DNA of 26,090 bases from Seminavis robusta (Eukaryota; Bacillariophyta; Bacillariophyceae; Naviculales; Naviculaceae), in contig CAICTM010001603.1 in the NCBI GenBank assembly GCA_903772945.1, forward strand, positions 1 through 26,090. Reading direction: 5' to 3'. Every line of letters begins with the position of its first letter. Position 1 is the stretch's first letter. Of this stretch, positions 21,515 through 26,090 are shown in pieces. The notes below the pieces were generated by a model. That model ran no database searches, was not told where the DNA came from, and saw only the letters and a list, made by a program, of their open reading frames with translations. The position numbers and the translations under genes are program-made.

Positions 21515-21545
21515 AGATTGCTATTATGCATCAAGACGGATGTCG
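21515..21545 (+). other. Single-base frameshift in exon 11 of the Cys-rich gene
   Basis: The frame TDDQIAIM ends near 21527 and the coding pattern resumes one base later as IKTDVDDTLARVKRIETAV. Exon 11 enters and leaves in phase 0 but is 868 nt long, one more than a multiple of three, in agreement with one inserted base. The local sequence ATTATGCATCAAG gives no long homopolymer to blame. Confidence 0.7.
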
Positions 21546-22625
21546 ACGACACGCTTGCCAGGGTGAAGAGAATTGAGACTGCTGTGGCTACACCAGGTGC
21601 TCGAAGGTTATGGAAGGAAGAAGAAAACTCCAATGACTCCAACAATGAGCAAACGTTGCAGATTGCAGTTCCCTTAGGCGTTGGCTTCATGGGCCATGAT
21701 GGGAACTACAGGGTTGAAGACAGATCATTCCATGATGAGGAGGTAGCCTTGGCGTTTCTCCGTGATACTCTTCGAGTCCAAAGAGGCTTTTCGTCCAGCA
21801 ATACTGCTGACTTGGCCCTCTCTGTGGTAGAGCGCACTCAATGTGCACTCGTAGTGAATGCCATTCCTGTCCACTCAGGAACAGATGAGCAGAGACCTGA
21901 AAATGCAGCAAAGTTTCGATTGAATGTGTGGCAAGAGAGAGCTCAGCTGAAATGTGGCTTTGCTGCCACAACCACAAGTGAAGACAAGAAGACTCTTTTT
22001 GTTGCAGAAGGGGAGAAAAAGATTGACACAGGTGTCTACTTTGAGCTCGAGGTGAGTATAATGACTGGAACTAGTGATGTCTGCCGTTCGTTTTGCTGAC
22101 TTTAGTCCCTGTCATGTTCAATGCAGGATCCCTGTATTGACTTCTCCTTTGTTGAAGTTGATGTCTACAGCAATGAATTCGAGGAAAGGAATCCAGTGAT
22201 CACGGGGAAAGCAGCTGGCCACAAATTTGAGAAAGCCAAGGTTTTTGTTTCACCCCAAAAGTAAGTAATTGTCCTTTGTGGATCTGCCTCGGGCCTTTCT
22301 CATTCTCGTGATTCTCTCTCTAACGCTCTCTGTCTCTCTCTAACTCTCGTGTAGGTGCATGAATGGAGGAGAGTCCCTTTGTGTCGCTGACAGTTCTGGC
22401 ACCAGAATCTATGACATTAGTTTCAGTGCCACTGAATCCGAAGGTTCTGCCCTTCACGATAGCTGCCGTGTGGTTGTCTTGGAAAAGGACCAATACAATC
22501 GTGCGCTCAAGGGACACTTGGCTCCCCACCTTTCAGAGGCAAAACAACAGGAACTTGAGGATTCTTCAAGTGAAAAATTCGTTGTCGGGAGCATCAAGCT
22601 CTGTCGCAGCAAGCATCCAAAGTAA

Positions 22626-24120
22626 GCTTGCCTCGTTGTAATCATCCGTCTCGAGCTCTCTGGCTAGGATCGGAGTACGGTAGTAACTCCCAAACAACCT
22701 AATATCTTTTGAGAATAGTTGTCTCCTTTTATCAGTGGCCAGTGTATGACGAACTCTATCCCATTCATGGCCAGCACTGTTGTATCGTTCATCATTGTTC
22801 CCAGTGCCGGCCCTTCCTTGGGCATCCACCAGAGCCGCGGCAGGTCAAGGTGACAGGGTCAAAAGCTGTTACCCTTCAAACTTTGAACCATCTAGTTATC
22901 TGGTACTGGCTAGCTTGGTAGTACCACCATGTAAAGAAATGCTATCATTGGGTAGATGTTACTCAGCTGCCGTTGTTCAGTGCAGCTTGGTCCGGTTCGT
23001 GCATTCATCATGGGACACCATCTGCCCTTGCTTTGAAACGTTTATTATCATTCATTCCACGGTACCAGGTAGCCATTACGGCACCGTGCAGGAGTTTGTT
23101 GGAGGAGGATGTATTCAATACCTCAATACATTTTATCCATTTATTACCAATTTTGTCCAGTCTACGGGCATCTATGTGCTCAATGCTAGTAGTAGCAGAA
23201 CATATGGGGAGTTTTAGCAATCTAAATCTTGAGTCACATTCACCCTTATATTTATATGGTTGAACTTGCCCAAATCAATCCCAGAAAAAGATCACTTCTC
23301 AGATTCAGATTCAGCTAAACCTAAAACCAAATTACTCCCCAATAAACTGCAGTGTCACCTAGCAATTGCTACCAGACCAACGAAACCACCACACACTACT
23401 ACCACTGCTCCCTTCCCACCAGCCGTGGACCTTATTACATGCAGCACAGAGTAAGCACCAGCTCGCTTTAAAAAATGTAAACTGATGCAACAGCGAAGGG
23501 ATAGAGATCATGAGAAGCAAGCACGCAGTGCGCACAGTATGCACCCACAGCAGTTGCCACACCGTAATCCATGATGGATGCACCATGATCCCATTTAGCA
23601 CTCATTAGAATGTCACCGTGAAAGCCTCTACGACACGAGCTTTTGTATTTTTCCTTACAGTTAAGATAATAAATTCGTTAAGTCCTAGTACCCTTATGGA
23701 CGCCCTAGAGGTACGAGAAATACCCCTCCGAACGTCCTGGACTGCTCTGTTGACTCAATCAATGCATATATAAAGGAATCAACCCAACCTTCAAATGCAA
23801 GTGTTCCTTGTTGGCTAGTTACCTCGTACTAGTGTCCATAAGCTCTCTATATTATACGCATCCTCTTTTTGACTTAGCCATTTCAGAGCACAAGAGGCAA
23901 CAAACTATAAATCACCACGCCAGCGTCCTTTTAGAGAATTTACACGGAAAGCAGAGCTCTGCTTTATACTCAGCGATGAGATTTCGGGATGGTCTTTCTC
24001 ACTGAATATTCTCTTTAGATCTTTTCCTCAGAATCTATCTCAGCTGATAGTTAGGCAATAAGGGAGCCTCAACTGACCTTCCTCAGCAGAAGGATGGCTC
24101 TCAGTCAAGGACTTGGCTGG
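22626..24120. other. Gene-free stretch downstream of the Cys-rich gene
   Basis: Starts with the 3' flank of the gene. Open frames at 22780-23217 and 23260-23454 have no recognised domain. A TATA-like TATATAAAG sits at 23767-23775 and a perfect palindrome GCAGAGCTCTGC near 23950. I could not define LTR ends or a target duplication, so I do not call an element. Confidence 0.4.
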
Positions 24121-24543
24121 TGCAATACACGGCTCTTAGCCTTATTCGCGACTCGATCCTAGATAGGGTTTGAGTTCGACTCATGACTGAGTCTTTCGTG
24201 AATAGTCATTGAGACAGGGTTCTCATGACCGCTAGTCATACTAGGTCGATGGTGAAACATCGCGCTAGATATTTAGCTGGCGTGGAGAGATTCCACGCTA
24301 CTAGATAAATGCTAGACGAATCTTCCACGCGTTCCGTTTTTGGATCGTGGAGTGAGTAGGATTGCTACCGCAACCTACTCTATCACACTCTACAGTCGCC
24401 CGCGGGAGTTCAGATCTACGATCCTTCGATGGTGGATCTCTCTCGTTGATTAGTTTTCATAGCTTTCTAATCCTCTCATAACTTTCATTCTCTCAAACTC
24501 AAAACACTCGAAAGATCTTTACACCAGCTTTTAGCGTAGTGCA
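24121..24543 (+). repeat. LTR of the second gypsy copy
   Basis: Begins TGCAATACACGGCTCTTAGC and ends CTTTTAGCGTAGTGCA. It is the reverse complement of the two LTRs at 16609-17035 and 20537-20958, with scattered differences. Its left flank is CTGG (24117-24120); the partner flank is outside the window. Confidence 0.92.
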
Positions 24544-26090
24544 TTTTGTTAACAAACACAATAGCTTTCAGCTACCCTCAACCTATTCCTCACCATGAAG
24601 ATTGCCAAAGACGCGTACACCAGCTTCGAGTCTAAGCTGCGCGACAAAACGAGTTGATGGCCATGACGAAGTTAACGATGCTAAACAGATCGTCAGAGTC
24701 TTAGTTGAGAGTTCTAGGCAATTATCTAATTTGCCGTAGACTTCGTAGTTGCAAACAAATCTTGTTTACTATTTAGTGAGATATCTTCATCACTTAGTAT
24801 GAGAAATCGGAACATGGTTCCGTTGAATCATCATCCTGGCCTAATCCTCAGACGGAGATCTCTCCATCCGAATGATTGAAGTCGAATTCGGCAGAGCGCC
24901 TTGTCAGACGGCAGCATTTTCTTGTCCATCATGTTGTGGATCCAACAGAGGAGTCGTCCTGTGTTGTCGGAGTCGTCTGTTGCGCTTGGCAACATGGTTG
25001 CATTCGCTTTTCTTCTTGCGATCAGCCTTGACAGCAGCGTTGGAACTTTCTTCATAAGACGAGAGTTCCTTCTTGGTGTAGGTCTTGGCGTCCTCGGACT
25101 TGCGTTCCAAGTCTTGTTCTTGTTGTACGCTGGCTGTTATCGTTGTCAGACAAGGACTGAGACTTGGCCTTGAGCTTCTTCAGAGTCATGCAGTCAGCAG
25201 TGTTGGAGTGCTGGACTCGTGGTAACACACCACTTTTCTTCGCTTCTGGAAGAGTGGTCGTTGTTGAAGATTGTAACTTTTTCTTGCTGTTGTTCTTCTT
25301 CGAAGGAGCTTGCTTGGATCACCGCCCTTGTCAAAGTCTTCGGAGGTTCCATGCGTTCGCAGAATCCAATGGTTTCTCCGATAGGAGCTGAAAAAGATCG
25401 AAGTCGTGTTCGTCATCTTCTTCATCCACGAGCGTGGAATTCCATGACAAACAATGTAATGACTTCGTCATGGTTCAACGTTTGGTTGGGTCCAAAAGGT
25501 GGTAGACGAGAAGTTCATCGGTGTTCATCCGACTGAGGTTGTTGACATAAGCCCGAGTAGACATATCAGCAGGCTACGCATCTTGCGGCGCATGAAGCGT
25601 TTCTGCTTTTCAAGGCCTTGTAGGGACAGACCGCTTCGACACAGGCATTTTGCCGAACGTAATGTCAGTGTCGTCCAAAGCAGGCTGAGCTGCTCCGTCC
25701 CAGGCACTGGAAACGTGCTTGGAAAGTGGCTTCGTCTTCACCGCCACGTATGTCGCGTGGAGAATCGCGTTGACTGCAATCTGGCGCAAGCATTCCAACG
25801 TATTTCACGATTGGCCTGCACAGCTAGATTCGTAACTGCTCTTGGCAGAGCTAGAAGTCATCTCCTTGAGGAGGTTATGTTTGTCTTCAGGCGTAGCAAT
25901 GGCGACCACGAAGACTTCTCCATCGTCAGCCCACTTGATGGTTTGACTGGAGTCTCAGATCCATTGATGATTTGGACCTTGAGGTGTACTTGGCGCTGTC
26001 AGCACTGCTGGAACAGTGCGAATTTGTAGGTGGTAGAGCGAGAATCGTCGTTTCGCATTCATCGTCGAGGTCGATGAGAGGAAAGATTGG
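24121..26090 (+). mobile_element. Second gypsy copy, rearranged, running off the window
   Basis: A plus-orientation LTR (24121-24543), the leader and the gag start (ATG 24595 to about 24648) are followed by an abrupt switch. From about 24650 to the window end the sequence is collinear with 18982-20432 of the intronic copy, so gag lies in the minus orientation, facing its own 5' piece. Retained gag blocks and the Lys-rich tail show many one-base gaps relative to the other copy. Confidence 0.85.

Larger units (their letters stand above)
14164..22625 (+). pseudogene. Unrecognised secreted Cys-rich protein, 13 exons, interrupted
   Basis: Exons: 14164-14625, 14723-14836, 14910-14979, 15044-15540, 15626-15657, 15768-15984, 16071-16227, 16317-16373, 16454-16558, 20998-21104, 21184-22051, 22127-22260, 22355-22625. 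All introns are GT-AG and all phases match. The protein is about 1,029 residues. It starts with a signal peptide (MLVTKAWTLALSLLVVALA). Residues 216-464 are Cys-rich (AYFDFLDSCPKI, ESCDVVSGTYCMYDRDCSAL). A Pro/Ala/Thr linker lies near 500-515. A hydrophobic stretch (LVVAVAGAIYLIA, about residue 592) may insert in a membrane or be buried. After it come helical and beta-like segments. No known family is recognised. Defects: TAG at codons 209 and 627, and one extra base in exon 11 (868 nt). Intron 9 carries a gypsy element. Conserved splicing but broken frames suggest a young pseudogene; sequence error or readthrough is possible. Confidence 0.7.

Noticed and set aside
21687..21977. Minus-strand open frame opposite exon 11
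   Set aside because: It is the complement of well-supported coding sequence and lacks any domain.
23630..24060. Solo LTR with a TATA box at 23767
   Set aside because: No TG...CA boundary pair with a matching target duplication could be found, and no second copy is in the window.

Overview
The window looks like nuclear DNA of a eukaryotic alga, most likely a diatom or a related stramenopile. Both host genes are split by many short GT-AG introns (about 60-120 nt). Their products carry Sec-type signal peptides. The remaining sequence is packed with decayed transposons, including a Ty3/gypsy retroelement and a transposase family that I associate with diatom genomes. There is no bacterial gene organisation. 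The species is not certain.

Layout. 1-929: nothing recognised. 930-4268 (-): frame-broken transposase remnant, provisionally Plavaka/KDZ-like. 4664-8003 (-): a 13-exon gene for a secreted protein with four tandem F5/8 type C (discoidin-like) domains, truncated in the fourth. It has an in-frame TAA at the end of exon 1 and a 2-nt phase gap between exons 2 and 3. 8004-14163: a gene-free, repeat-rich 6 kb. It holds a 413-bp TA-target MITE (8967-9379) filled with a 21-bp-spaced GTCTCCTA array, and a 1,750-bp non-autonomous hAT-type fold-back element (10745-12494) with an 8-bp target duplication. It also holds a roughly 90-bp host repeat family into which both elements inserted at essentially the same motif, plus several smaller repeat arrays.

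14164-22625 (+): a 13-exon gene for a secreted, cysteine-rich protein of about 1,029 residues that I do not recognise. Intron 9 contains a complete LTR-internal-LTR Ty3/gypsy element (16609-20958) in antisense orientation. Without the element the intron would be 85 nt, like its neighbours. The exons keep matching splice phases throughout but contain two in-frame TAG codons and one single-base frameshift. 22626-24120: nothing recognised. 24121-26090: a second copy of the same gypsy family with its gag inverted relative to its LTR; it runs off the window.

The two host genes are divergently oriented around the repeat-rich block. Both look like extracellular proteins whose exon structure is preserved but whose reading frames are interrupted. 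Repeat copies in this window differ from each other largely by single-base gaps, so some frameshifts could be sequencing errors. The three premature stops are less easily explained that way.
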